The notes beneath the pieces were generated by a model. That model did no database searches, was not told the origin of the DNA, and saw nothing but the letters and a program-made list of their open reading frames with translations. Below are positions 36,217 to 47,393 of a stretch of 64,000 nt of DNA, piece by piece. This DNA is from Methylobacterium sp. B4 (GTDB lineage Bacteria; Pseudomonadota; Alphaproteobacteria; Rhizobiales; Beijerinckiaceae), in contig NZ_QJJJ01000002.1 in the NCBI RefSeq assembly GCF_003201865.1, positions 248,001 through 312,000 of the forward strand, written 5' to 3'. Numbering within the stretch: the stretch's first letter is position 1; each line of letters opens with the position of its first letter. The translations under genes and the position numbers were made by a program.

Positions 36217-37323
36217 ATGCCCGTGACCGGAAACCCGATGAACGAACGCGTCCAACCCGAGGCTCTTTTGCCCGAGACTCTCCTGCGCGATCCCGTGCGG
36301 GTCGCGCCCACCGCCCTGCCGCCGGACCACCCGGCGGTGCGGACGGGCCGCGTCGGCGTGCTGCTGATGAACCTCGGCACCCCCGAGGGCACGAGCTACT
36401 GGCCGATGCGCCGCTATCTCAAGGAATTCCTCTCCGACCGCCGGGTGATCGAGGTGCCGCGGCTGATCTGGTGGCCGCTGCTGAACCTCATCATCCTGAC
36501 CAAGCGCCCGGGGCCGAAGGGCCGCGACTACGCCAGCATCTGGAACAACGAGCGCGACGAGGGTCCGCTCAAGACCATCACCCGCGGCCAGTGCGAGAAG
36601 CTCCAGGCGGCGATGGGCGATTCCGTCGTGGTCGACTGGGCGATGCGCTACGGCAAGCCGGAGGTGAGCCTGCGCATCCAGGCCCTGCTCGATCAGGGCT
36701 GCGACCGCATCCTGCTCGTGCCGCTCTATCCCCAGTACGCGGCGGCCACCTCGGCCACCGCCTGCGACCAGGCCTTCAAGGCCCTGATGCAGATGCGCTG
36801 GCAGCCGACCGTGCGGGTCTCGCCGCCCTACCACGACGATCCGGTCTACATCCAAGCCATGGCGGATTCGATCCGCGAGGGACTGGCCAAGCTCGACTTC
36901 GAGCCGGAGGTGATCCTCACCTCCTTCCACGGCGTGCCCAAGAGCTACCTGCTCAAGGGCGATCCCTACCATTGCCAGTGCCTCAAGACCGGCCGGCTGA
37001 TCCGCGAGGCGATGGGCTACACGCCCGAGCAGATGCGCGTGACCTTCCAGTCGCGCTTCGGCAACGAGGAATGGCTCAAGCCCTACACCGACGAGACCGT
37101 GCAGGCGCTGGCGAAATCCGGCGTGAAGCGCATGGCGATCGTGGCGCCGGGCTTCACCGCCGACTGCCTGGAGACGCTGGAGGAACTCGACGGCGAGAAC
37201 CGCCACTATTTCGAGGAGAACGGCGGCGAGAAATACGCCTTCATTCCCTGCCTCAACGATTCCGACCTCGGCATGCGCGTGATCGAGCATGTCGTGCGGC
37301 GGGAATTGCAGGGTTGGATCTGA
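36217..37323 (+). CDS. hemH: Ferrochelatase
   Basis: HemH inserts Fe2+ into protoporphyrin IX, the last step of heme b synthesis. The 368-residue protein has GVLLMNLGTPEGTSYWPMRR, the LVPLYPQYAAATSATACDQ segment, the catalytic-His loop LTSFHGVPKSYLLKGDPYH, QSRFGNEEWLKPYTDE and the acidic strand CLETLEELDGEN. The N-terminus is about 40 residues longer than the catalytic core. The ATG at 36217 follows GAGGAAGG; an ATG at 36238 is possible. With hemE and hemJ elsewhere in the window, three late heme genes are present. Confidence 0.95.
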   Translation: MPVTGNPMNERVQPEALLPETLLRDPVRVAPTALPPDHPAVRTGRVGVLLMNLGTPEGTSYWPMRRYLKEFLSDRRVIEVPRLIWWPLLNLIILTKRPGPKGRDYASIWNNERDEGPLKTITRGQCEKLQAAMGDSVVVDWAMRYGKPEVSLRIQALLDQGCDRILLVPLYPQYAAATSATACDQAFKALMQMRWQPTVRVSPPYHDDPVYIQAMADSIREGLAKLDFEPEVILTSFHGVPKSYLLKGDPYHCQCLKTGRLIREAMGYTPEQMRVTFQSRFGNEEWLKPYTDETVQALAKSGVKRMAIVAPGFTADCLETLEELDGENRHYFEENGGEKYAFIPCLNDSDLGMRVIEHVVRRELQGWI

Positions 37324-37383
37324 GGCGGGATCTGGGGCTGAGGGCCGGCCCGGATCGGACGACGCTCGCGCGAAACGATCTGA

Positions 37384-37414
37384 GCCGGCTTCCCGCCCAT
37401 GCGCGCGAAGCCGG
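37384..37414. other. Stem-loop between hemH and atpH
   Basis: Arms CCGGCTTC (37385-37392) and GAAGCCGG (37407-37414) with a 14-base loop, 60 bases after the hemH stop. No T-run. It may mark the hemH mRNA end. The rest of the gap 37324-37605 should contain the atp promoter, but no clear -35/-10 pair was seen. Confidence 0.4.
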
Positions 37415-37605
37415 ACGAAGGCTCAACCATGGCCCTAACGTTGCCTTGCGCCCCCCCGGATCGCATGCTAGGCGACAGCCGCGCCGCGGGGAGACCGTTC
37501 AAGGCCTTCCGAGCCCGGTGCAATTCCAATCCCCACGGACTTTGAGGCACCGCCGGATCGGGCGGGCGCAAGGGGCCGGCGGGCAAGGATAAGAGAGAGC
37601 GACGG

Positions 37606-38175
37606 GTGGCGCAGAACGGTTCCGAGGGTCCCCTGTTGGCCGGTGTGGCGGGCCGCTACGCGTTGGCCCTGTACGAGCTGGCCCGCGAAGAGCGGCAGAT
37701 CGACGACGTTGCCAAGAACCTTGAGGCGTTCGACGCGCTCTACCGCGAGAGCGCCGACCTGCGCCGGCTCGTGAAGAGTCCGGCCTTCTCGGCCGCCGAG
37801 CAGACGGCCGCCGTGGGCGCCGTGCTCGACCGCGCCGGCATCACGGGTCTGGCCGCCAACTTCATCAAGCTCTCGGCCACCAACCGCCGCCTCTTCTCCC
37901 TGCCGGAGATGATCCGCGCCTACCGCGAGAAGGTACGCGAGGCCAAGGGCATCGTCCGCGCCGAGGTCCGCGTCGCCGAGAAGCCCTCCGACGCGGTGAT
38001 CGAGGAGATCAAGGCCTCGCTGCGCGACGTCGCCAAGAGCGAAGTCGACATCGACCTGCACGTCGATCCGAGCCTGATCGGCGGCATCGTCGTGAAGATG
38101 GGCTCGCGCATGGTCGACGCCTCGCTTCGGACCAAGCTGAACAGCATCCGCCTCGCCATGCGGGAAGCGCGCTGA
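37606..38175 (+). CDS. atpH: F1 ATP synthase delta subunit
   Basis: The delta subunit sits on top of F1 and joins it to the peripheral stalk (OSCP equivalent). The 189-residue protein opens VAGRYALALYELAREERQID, contains FIKLSATNRRLFSLPEMIRAY and ends with VDPSLIGGIVVKMGSRMVDASLRTKL, the family C-terminal signature. GTG start. It is the first gene of atpHAGDC. F0 genes are not here, as is usual in alphaproteobacteria, where F0 forms a separate operon. Confidence 0.96.
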   Translation: MAQNGSEGPLLAGVAGRYALALYELAREERQIDDVAKNLEAFDALYRESADLRRLVKSPAFSAAEQTAAVGAVLDRAGITGLAANFIKLSATNRRLFSLPEMIRAYREKVREAKGIVRAEVRVAEKPSDAVIEEIKASLRDVAKSEVDIDLHVDPSLIGGIVVKMGSRMVDASLRTKLNSIRLAMREAR

Positions 38176-38248
38176 GCGGTCGTCACGACCCTCGCGTAAA
38201 CCCCGACAGACGAACAGACACGCACCCGACCTTTAAAGAGGCCCGACG

Positions 38249-39778
<1,530 letters not shown>

Positions 39779-39831
39779 CGCCCTCGCTGCCGACAGGCGG
39801 CGAAGCGAAGAAGTAGTGCCAGACGGCCGCT

Positions 39832-39851
39832 CTCCCCGGAGGGCGGCCGTC
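39832..39851 (+). other. Stem-loop in the atpA-atpG gap
   Basis: GACGGCCGC (39832-39840) pairs with GCGGCCGTC (39843-39851 by the printed lines, allowing for the inner CTCC/GGAG pairs just inside the arms). It is a very stable hairpin without T-run. It may stabilise the atpHA segment or limit read-through, affecting the alpha:gamma ratio. Confidence 0.5.
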
Positions 39852-39886
39852 GCCGAGACGTCCGCGAGCGATCTGGAAATCCGCCG

Positions 39887-40774
39887 ATGCCGAGTTTGAA
39901 GGATCTGCGCAACCGCATCACCTCGGTGAAGGCGACGCAGAAGATCACCAAGGCGATGCAGATGGTCGCCGCCGCCAAGCTGCGGCGCGCCCAGAATGCC
40001 GCCGAGAACGGGCGTCCCTACGCCGAGAAGATGGCGCAGGTGCTCGGCAACCTCGCGGGCAACCTGATCGGCGGCGTCGGCGCCCCGCGCCTGCTCTCCG
40101 GCACGGGCCAGGACCGGGTGCACCTGCTCGTGGTCTGCACCGGCGACCGGGGTCTCGCCGGCGCCTTCAACTCCTCGATCGCGCGTCTGGCCCGCGAGCA
40201 CGCCAACCGGCTCATGGCCGAGGGCAAGACCGTCAAGATCATGACGGTCGGCAAGAAGGGCCTCGACGTCCTACGCCGCCAGTTCCGCGACCAGATCATC
40301 GCCTCGCGCGACATCCGCGGCAACAAGCCGGTCGACTACCCCTTCGCCGCCGAGATCGCCGACGACATCCTCGCCCGCTTCGAGGCCGGCGAGTTCGACG
40401 TGGCGACCCTGTTCTACTCCGAGTTCCGCTCGGTGATCTCGCAGATCCCGACGGCGCAGAAGATCATCCCGGCCGAGCTGCCGCCCGCCGGAGAGGCGGG
40501 CACCGCTCAGGGCGCCGATGCGGCGCTCGAGTTCGAGCCGAACGAGGAAACCATCCTCGAAACCCTGCTGCCGAAGAACCTCACGGTGCAGGTCTACCGG
40601 GCGCTCCTGGAGAACGCCGCCTCCGAGCAGGGCGCGCGCATGAGCGCCATGGACTCCGCGACCCGCAACGCGGGCGAGATGATCAAGAAGCAGACGCTGA
40701 TCTACAACCGCACGCGTCAGGCCATGATCACCAAGGAACTCATCGAGATCATTTCGGGCGCGGAAGCGCTCTGA
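39887..40774 (+). CDS. atpG: F1 ATP synthase gamma subunit
   Basis: The gamma subunit is the central rotor shaft of F1. The 295 residues start with the N-terminal helix [20 protein letters not shown] and end in the C-terminal helix with [20 protein letters not shown] and [20 protein letters not shown], the two long coiled-coil segments. The Rossmann-like middle has [17 protein letters not shown] Glu-rich insertion ([20 protein letters not shown]) lies near residue 205. The stop is 24 bases before atpD. Confidence 0.97.
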   Translation: MPSLKDLRNRITSVKATQKITKAMQMVAAAKLRRAQNAAENGRPYAEKMAQVLGNLAGNLIGGVGAPRLLSGTGQDRVHLLVVCTGDRGLAGAFNSSIARLAREHANRLMAEGKTVKIMTVGKKGLDVLRRQFRDQIIASRDIRGNKPVDYPFAAEIADDILARFEAGEFDVATLFYSEFRSVISQIPTAQKIIPAELPPAGEAGTAQGADAALEFEPNEETILETLLPKNLTVQVYRALLENAASEQGARMSAMDSATRNAGEMIKKQTLIYNRTRQAMITKELIEIISGAEAL

Positions 40775-42253
<1,479 letters not shown>

Positions 42254-42269
42254 GGCAAGCGGGCGAGGG

Positions 42270-42291
42270 GCGGCCGCGTAACCGGGGCCGC
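42270..42291 (+). other. Stem-loop in the atpD-atpC gap
   Basis: Arms GCGGCC (42270-42275) and GGCCGC (42286-42291) with a 10-base loop, 17 bases after the atpD stop. No T-run. It lies in a 158-base gap, long for an operon, otherwise without features. Confidence 0.4.
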
Positions 42292-42411
42292 TCACCTCCT
42301 CGCGGGGCTCGATCACGGATCGGGCCCACGCGCGGCACTTGAGCGAAGCCGGGCGCCGCGGTTCCTGCCGGGACCCCCGGAGTTCGCGGACACCAACTCG
42401 GGACCTTCAGA

Positions 42412-42819
42412 ATGTCCACCTTCCACTTCGATTTCGTCGGCCCCGAGCGGACGCTGTATTCCGGCGAGGTCGAGGCGGTGCAGCTTCCCGGCTCCGAGGG
42501 CGAGATGACCGTCCTGCCGGGTCATGCCCCGGTGCTGACCACCCTCAAGGTGGGCGTCATCACGGTTCAGGAGCGCTCCGGCAGCGGCAAGCGCATCTAC
42601 GTGCAGGGCGGCTTCGCCGATATCGGCCCGACCTCCGTGACGGTGCTGGCCGAGCGCGCCGCGCCGATCGAAGAAGTCACGCCCGCCATGATCGACAAGG
42701 AGATCGAGGCGGTCCAGCTGCTCCACGACGCCACCACGGACTACGCCAAGCGCGAGGCCCTGAACGCCCAGATCGTTCAGATGGAAGAGGCCAAGCACAC
42801 GCTGAACCTCCGCTCCTGA
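42412..42819 (+). CDS. atpC: F1 ATP synthase epsilon subunit
   Basis: The epsilon subunit sits at the base of the rotor and inhibits ATP hydrolysis. The 135 residues have the N-terminal beta-barrel (FHFDFVGPERTLYSGEVEAV, GSEGEMTVLPGHAPVLTTLK, YVQGGFADIGPTSVTVLAE) and a C-terminal helical part ending QMEEAKHTLNLRS. It is the last gene of the operon, followed at once by an intrinsic terminator. Confidence 0.96.
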   Translation: MSTFHFDFVGPERTLYSGEVEAVQLPGSEGEMTVLPGHAPVLTTLKVGVITVQERSGSGKRIYVQGGFADIGPTSVTVLAERAAPIEEVTPAMIDKEIEAVQLLHDATTDYAKREALNAQIVQMEEAKHTLNLRS

Positions 42820-42844
42820 TCGGATCGGTCTCAGCACGGACGGA

Positions 42845-42870
42845 AGGCGCCGGGAAACCGGCGCCTTTTT
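42845..42870 (+). terminator. Intrinsic terminator of the atp operon
   Basis: AGGCGCCGG, tetraloop gaaa, CCGGCGCCT, then ttttt. A compact GNRA-capped stem with T-run, 25 bases after the atpC stop. Confidence 0.93.
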
Positions 42871-42913
42871 CATGTCCGGGTCCGTCTCGGTCAATCGGCT
42901 CCGGCTGCCGGCG

Positions 42914-44173
42914 TCACGGCCCGGCCGCCTCCAGCGCCCGGGCGATCAGCCGTTCCCGGGCCGCCGCATCCTCGGGGCAGCCGCTGGCGAGCCAGAGGTC
43001 CCGGGCGGCCCTCAATCCCGCCCCGACGGCGCGCCCCGCCGGCACGCCCCGCGCGACGAGGTCGGCGCCCGTGACCGGCAGGACAGGCCGCGTGCCGGAG
43101 GCCGCCGCGCGGTCGAGGGCGGCGCTGGCCTCCGGCGTCACGCGCGGGCGCGGTTCGCCGGCGAGCGCGACCAGCACCTCCCGCAGCGGCTCGGCTCCGT
43201 ATGTCGCCACGAGCGCGGGCACGTCGCCCCCCTCGATCTCCGGCCGGTCGTGCAGGGCGGCCAGCGCCGCGGCGTAGCCGGAGAGCCGGGCCTGCTCGTT
43301 GCGCGACAGGCGCAGGTCGGCCTGAAGGCGCTCGGCATCCTCGCCCGTGCGCACGGCCAGGGCCGCGAAGCGGGCGGTCGCGTCGAGGGGCGGTTCGGCC
43401 GCGGCGCAGCGGGCGAGCCGGCCGAGTTCGCCGACGCCGCCGAGGATGCGGAGGAGCAGGCCGGTCTCGCTCAAGCTCGCGACCGCATCGACCGCGCGGG
43501 GCGCCACGAGCAGCTTCAGGACTTCCGCGCGCACCCGCTCCCGCGAAAGCCGGTCGAGGCTGTCGCGCGCGGCGATCGCGGCGGCGAGTCCCTCCGCATC
43601 CGGCGCGCCGCGGCCGTAGCGGGCGTGGAAGCGGAAGAAGCGCAGGAGCCGCAGGGCGTCCTCGCGGATGCGGGTGGCGGCGTCGCCGATGAAGCGCACC
43701 CGGCACGCGGCGAGGTCGGCCACGCCGCCGGTCGTGTCGTGCAGGCGGCCCTCCGCATCGAGGGAGAGGGCATTGATGGTGAAATCGCGCCGCTCGGCAT
43801 CGCGAAAGAAGTCGCGGCCGAAGCGCACCACCGCGTGGCGCCCGTCGGTCTCCACATCCTCGCGCAGGGTCGTCACCTCGTGCGGTCGGCCCGCGACCAC
43901 GAGGGTGACCGTGCCGTGCTCGATTCCCGTCGGCACCGCCTTGAGGCCGGCGGTGCGGGCGCGCGCCATCACCGCCTCGGGCCGCAGCGTCGTAGTCAGG
44001 TCGATGTCGCTGGCGATCACGCCGAGCAGGGCGTCGCGCACGCAGCCGCCGACGAGGCGCGTCTCCTCGCCCTCCGCCGCCAGGGCCGCGAGGCAGGCCT
44101 GCACGCCCTCCTGCATGAGGAGCCGGGCCGGGCCGTCCGGGTCCAGCGGCGGGGGAAGCGCGCCGGGGATCAC
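42914..44173 (-). CDS. cca: CCA tRNA nucleotidyltransferase / poly(A) polymerase family
   Basis: This 419-residue class II nucleotidyltransferase adds or repairs the 3' CCA of tRNAs. Motifs are RLVGGCVRDALLGVIASDID (with the metal-binding D-x-D), RHAVVRFGRDFFRDAERRDF, TINALSLDAEGRLHDTTGG, RIREDALRLLRFFRFHARYG and ERVRAEVLKLL. A C-terminal helical tail is Ala/Gly-rich. The GTG start at 44173 overlaps the stop of the upstream gene as GTGA. No HD domain was seen. PcnB-type poly(A) polymerase is the alternative, but this alphaproteobacterial context favours CCA-adding. Confidence 0.92.
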   Translation of the reverse strand: MIPGALPPPLDPDGPARLLMQEGVQACLAALAAEGEETRLVGGCVRDALLGVIASDIDLTTTLRPEAVMARARTAGLKAVPTGIEHGTVTLVVAGRPHEVTTLREDVETDGRHAVVRFGRDFFRDAERRDFTINALSLDAEGRLHDTTGGVADLAACRVRFIGDAATRIREDALRLLRFFRFHARYGRGAPDAEGLAAAIAARDSLDRLSRERVRAEVLKLLVAPRAVDAVASLSETGLLLRILGGVGELGRLARCAAAEPPLDATARFAALAVRTGEDAERLQADLRLSRNEQARLSGYAAALAALHDRPEIEGGDVPALVATYGAEPLREVLVALAGEPRPRVTPEASAALDRAAASGTRPVLPVTGADLVARGVPAGRAVGAGLRAARDLWLASGCPEDAAARERLIARALEAAGP

Positions 44174-44427
44174 CGGAAATGGCCCGGCACCAGCTGCCCG
44201 TTCTCGAAGCGCGGCGGCACGTAGCCGTCCTCGTGGCGCTGCGCCGTCAGCCCGATCATCAGGAGGGAGGCGACGACGATGAACAGGCCGGCCAGAACGA
44301 GCCGGGTCCAGTGCGGGCGCCACTCCGCATGGTCGAGCGGCGAGCGCCGCGCGAACAGCAGCCAGCCCGCGAAGGCCAGGAAGGGCAGGGAGAACAGGAG
44401 GATTTCCTGAAGGACGAGGCGGAGCAT
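44170..44427 (-). CDS. DUF6111 family small membrane protein
   Basis: An 85-residue protein with two membrane helices (LQEILLFSLPFLAFAGWLLF and LVLAGLFIVVASLLMIGL). A C-terminal periplasmic or cytosolic tail reads TAQRHEDGYVPPRFENGQLVPGHF, the feature shared by this small family. Function is unknown. It lies between the NUDIX CoA-pyrophosphatase and cca and overlaps the cca start by four bases, so it is translated with cca. The start is the Met of MLRLVLQEI; the upstream in-frame extension has no support. Confidence 0.85.
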   Translation of the reverse strand: MLRLVLQEILLFSLPFLAFAGWLLFARRSPLDHAEWRPHWTRLVLAGLFIVVASLLMIGLTAQRHEDGYVPPRFENGQLVPGHFR

Positions 44428-44479
44428 CGAGGGCGCGTGTCTCGCGAAGAATCCGGCGGGCCGCCCGGTCTTCGGGCGC

Positions 44480-45142
44480 TCAGGCGTAGAGGCGTTCGTA
44501 GAGATTATGCACGATCCCCGCCGTGACACCCCAGATCAGGTGCTCGGCGAAGGGGATGGCATAGTAATAGCGCGTCCGGCCCCGCCATTCTCCCGAGCGG
44601 ACGAGATGCCGCGCCGGATCCATCAGGAAAGCCAGCGGCACCTCGAAGCAGGACGCCACCTCCGCCGGATTCGGGCGCAGGGCGGCGTCGCGGGCCACGA
44701 GTCCGACCACGGGCACCACGAGGAAGCCGGTCGCGGAGAGATAGGGATCGAGATAGCCGAGCGGACGCACCCCGCGCTCCAGGCCGATCTCCTCGCGCGC
44801 CTCCCGCAGGGCCGTGTCGATCGGCGTGGTGTCCTCGGGATCGACCTTGCCGCCGGGAAAGGCCACCTGCCCCGAATGATCGCGTAAGTGTGCCGCCCGC
44901 TTCGTGAACAGCAGCGTCGCGCCGTCCTCCCGCTCCATCACCGGAACCAGCACCGCGGCGTGGCGGTGCGGGGCGGCCGGGGCCACCGCGAACCCTTCTG
45001 GGTCCAGATCGTGGTCGCCGCGCGGGTTGGCCAGCGGCGCGTTCGGCCCCGGCGGCACGTGGCTCAGGTGGGTCTCCGCCTGCGCGAGAAAGGCGTCGAG
45101 ACCGAAATCGTCCGCGGACGGGCCGGCCACGCCGTCGGGCAA
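44480..45142 (-). CDS. CoA pyrophosphatase (NUDIX, NudL-like)
   Basis: This 220-residue NUDIX protein probably cleaves CoA to 3',5'-ADP and phosphopantetheine. The UPF0035/NudL-type pattern is visible: HAAVLVPVMEREDGATLLFT, then KRAAHLRDHSGQVAFPGGKV and the Nudix box DTALREAREEIGLE near residue 110. FLVVPVVGLV and the C-terminal HLIWGVTAGIVHNLYERL follow. The TTG at 45142 lies two bases after the DUF1285 stop; a GTG at 45130 is equally possible. It is coupled to DUF1285. Confidence 0.88.
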   Translation of the reverse strand: MPDGVAGPSADDFGLDAFLAQAETHLSHVPPGPNAPLANPRGDHDLDPEGFAVAPAAPHRHAAVLVPVMEREDGATLLFTKRAAHLRDHSGQVAFPGGKVDPEDTTPIDTALREAREEIGLERGVRPLGYLDPYLSATGFLVVPVVGLVARDAALRPNPAEVASCFEVPLAFLMDPARHLVRSGEWRGRTRYYYAIPFAEHLIWGVTAGIVHNLYERLYA

Positions 45143-45144
45143 TC

Positions 45145-45741
45145 TCAAGCGGCCGCCCCGGCGGGGGCGATGCGGTGGAAGTGGCCGCCGGCCCAGAGCC
45201 CGAACCACGCCGCCCCGTCGATCATCTGCTCCTCGCCCAGCTCCACGAGATCGTAGGTGAGGGGGCGGCTCACCAGCGCCCAGAGCTCGCGGCGCACGTG
45301 GAGGTAGGGCTTGAGGCCCTCCGGCCCGTCCTCGAAGCGCAAGGGATGCTCGGCATCGGCCGGCACGAGGTCGTCCACGTTGGTGCGGAAGGCGATGCGG
45401 CGCGCCCGACCCTCGCCCTCCACCGCCATCTCGACGGCGGAAAAGGGCGCATCGTCCACCTGGATGCGCACCCGCTCGGCGGGGGTCACGAGCACGGTCG
45501 AGCCGTCCGGCTCCCGGCGCAGGATCGAGGCGAACAGCCGGACGAGCTTGGGCCGGCGGATGGCCGAGCCGTTGTGGAACCACGTGCCGTCGGCACCGAT
45601 GCGGATGTCGATGTCCCCGCAATGCTGCGGATGCCACTGCTCCACCGGCGGCAGGCCGCGCTTGGCCGAATCCCGGCCGATCTCGCCGAGGGCGGCGCTG
45701 AGGCGGGCGAGGGCCGGATCGTCGGAGGCGGGCTGGGTCAT
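45145..45741 (-). CDS. DUF1285 domain protein
   Basis: A 198-residue protein of the DUF1285 family, small mixed alpha/beta proteins without known activity. Conserved features visible are WHPQHCGDIDIRIGADGTW, FHNGSAIRRPKLVRLFASIL, RREPDGSTVLVTPAERV and the aromatic C-terminal WALVSRPLTYDLVELGEEQM. It overlaps the hotdog gene by ATGA and is followed by the CoA pyrophosphatase at once, an arrangement conserved in relatives. Function is unknown. Confidence 0.88.
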   Translation of the reverse strand: MTQPASDDPALARLSAALGEIGRDSAKRGLPPVEQWHPQHCGDIDIRIGADGTWFHNGSAIRRPKLVRLFASILRREPDGSTVLVTPAERVRIQVDDAPFSAVEMAVEGEGRARRIAFRTNVDDLVPADAEHPLRFEDGPEGLKPYLHVRRELWALVSRPLTYDLVELGEEQMIDGAAWFGLWAGGHFHRIAPAGAAA

Positions 45742-46172
45742 GACTGGTCGCCGGGCTTGTCCCTCAGAACCTTCCAGATGGCCGTCACCGCCGCAAGCGG
45801 CCGGCCGCCGCTCGTGAGCGTGCCGCGCACGAAGACGAGGGACGAGGTTTTCCGCACGATCTCCGGCACGGTCTCGATCAGGTCGCCGATCTGGGCCGCG
45901 CCGACGAACTGGCTCGACATCTCGATGGTCACGGCGCGTGCCCCGTCGCAGGCGTCGCGCACGACGATGCTGAGCGCCCGGTCGGCGAAGGTCAGCAGCA
46001 TGCCGCCATGGACGATGCCGACGAGGTTGCCGTGCCTCTCGTCGGTGCGGACGGCGAATTCCTTCCGGCCCTCGACGGTGCGGTGATAGACCGGGCCGAC
46101 ATGGGCGATGAAGCCGGGATCGGTGAAGGCCTCCCAGCCCTCGGGAAACGCCGCGCTCTCGTCGTCCGTCAT
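45738..46172 (-). CDS. PaaI-type hotdog thioesterase
   Basis: This 144-residue hotdog-fold protein has the PaaI-type core ERHGNLVGIVHGGMLLTFAD, with the Asn/His/Gly/Asp active-site region. The beta sheet ARAVTIEMSSQFVGAAQIGD, LVFVRGTL and PLAAVTAIWKVL follow. It probably hydrolyses acyl-CoA esters; the acyl group is unknown. The ATG at 46172 follows GGGAGGCGAG. It is the first gene of the minus-strand run ending at cca and is divergent from moxR with 199 bases between starts. Confidence 0.87.
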   Translation of the reverse strand: MTDDESAAFPEGWEAFTDPGFIAHVGPVYHRTVEGRKEFAVRTDERHGNLVGIVHGGMLLTFADRALSIVVRDACDGARAVTIEMSSQFVGAAQIGDLIETVPEIVRKTSSLVFVRGTLTSGGRPLAAVTAIWKVLRDKPGDQS

Positions 46173-46371
46173 CCGGTCTCGCCTCCCGCCCCACGGGGCG
46201 GAGGCCCCGCCGCGATGCACGATGTCGCGGGCATCCTGCCCTGCGCCAGCAGGCGAGCCATATAGTGCCGATCTGCCGCGCGGCAGCGCCGCGCTTGCGT
46301 TCGAAGCGCGTTCGGCGCCAGACTCCCCGCTTTCCCGGGCATTCGAGCCCGGTCATCGCAAGGTTCACTTC

Positions 46372-47382
46372 ATGGCACAGGGCGCCGGACCGGCCAGCAC
46401 GACGAGCCTCGACGACGGGATCGTCGCCACCGCCGAGAGCTGCCTTGCCGCGATTCGTGAGGCGCGGGAGGCGATCCACGGGGTCATCTTCGGTCAGGAG
46501 AAGATCGTCGATCTGGCGCTGGTCACGATCCTGGCCGGCGGCCACGGCCTGCTCGTCGGCCTCCCCGGCCTCGCCAAGACCAAGCTGGTGGAGACGCTGG
46601 GCACGGTGCTGGGGCTCGATGCCCGCCGCGTGCAGTTCACGCCGGACCTGATGCCCTCCGACATCCTCGGCACCGAGATCCTCGACGAGGATGCCGAGCG
46701 CCGCCGCTCCTTCCGCTTCGTGAAGGGACCGGTCTTCACCCAGCTCCTGATGGCCGACGAGATCAACCGGGCCAGCCCGCGCACGCAATCGGCCCTGCTC
46801 CAGGCGATGCAGGAGCATTTCGTCTCGGTGGCGGGCGAGCGCCACGACCTGCCGCGCCCCTTCCACGTGCTGGCGACCCAGAACCCGATCGAACAGGAGG
46901 GCACCTATCCGCTGCCCGAGGCGCAGCTCGACCGCTTCCTGCTGGAGATCGATGTCGGCTACCCCGACCGCGCCGCCGAGCGCCGCATCCTGATCGAGAC
47001 GACCGGCGTCGAGGATGCGCGGGCGCAGACCGTGATGAACACCGAACAGCTGCTCACGGCCCAGCGCCTGGTGCGGCGCCTGCCGGTGGGCGATGCGGTG
47101 GTCGATGCCATCCTCGACCTCGTGCGCTCGGCCCGCCCCGAGGGCGGCGATCCGGCGGTCGGCAAGAAGCTGCTCTGGGGGCCCGGCCCCCGCGCCAGCC
47201 AGGCGCTGACGCTGGCCGTGCGTGCCCGCGCCCTGATCGAGGGCCGCGTCGCCCCCTCCGTCGCCGACGTGAAGGCTCTGGCCGAGCCGGTGCTGAAGCA
47301 CCGCATGGCCGTCACCTTCGCCGCGCGGGCCGACGGCGAGACGGTGACCGGCCTGATCGGCCAGCTCGTCGCCAAGCTCTGA
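46372..47382 (+). CDS. moxR: MoxR family AAA+ ATPase
   Basis: This 336-residue AAA+ ATPase of the MoxR group has Walker A GLLVGLPGLAKTKLVETLG near residues 63-80, Walker B LLMADEINRASPRTQSALLQ, and the sensor/PEQEG region HVLATQNPIEQEGTYPLPEA. QLDRFLLEIDVGYP follows, and the C-terminal lid has LAEPVLKHRM. MoxR ATPases work with VWA-domain proteins encoded beside them as chaperone- or insertion-type systems. The ATG at 46372 gives the standard N-terminus. It is the first gene of a four-gene unit with DUF58, DUF4159 and VWA-type membrane genes. The gene name reflects the family, not methanol dehydrogenase maturation. Confidence 0.9.
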   Translation: MAQGAGPASTTSLDDGIVATAESCLAAIREAREAIHGVIFGQEKIVDLALVTILAGGHGLLVGLPGLAKTKLVETLGTVLGLDARRVQFTPDLMPSDILGTEILDEDAERRRSFRFVKGPVFTQLLMADEINRASPRTQSALLQAMQEHFVSVAGERHDLPRPFHVLATQNPIEQEGTYPLPEAQLDRFLLEIDVGYPDRAAERRILIETTGVEDARAQTVMNTEQLLTAQRLVRRLPVGDAVVDAILDLVRSARPEGGDPAVGKKLLWGPGPRASQALTLAVRARALIEGRVAPSVADVKALAEPVLKHRMAVTFAARADGETVTGLIGQLVAKL

Positions 47383-47393
47383 GACCGGCGCGC

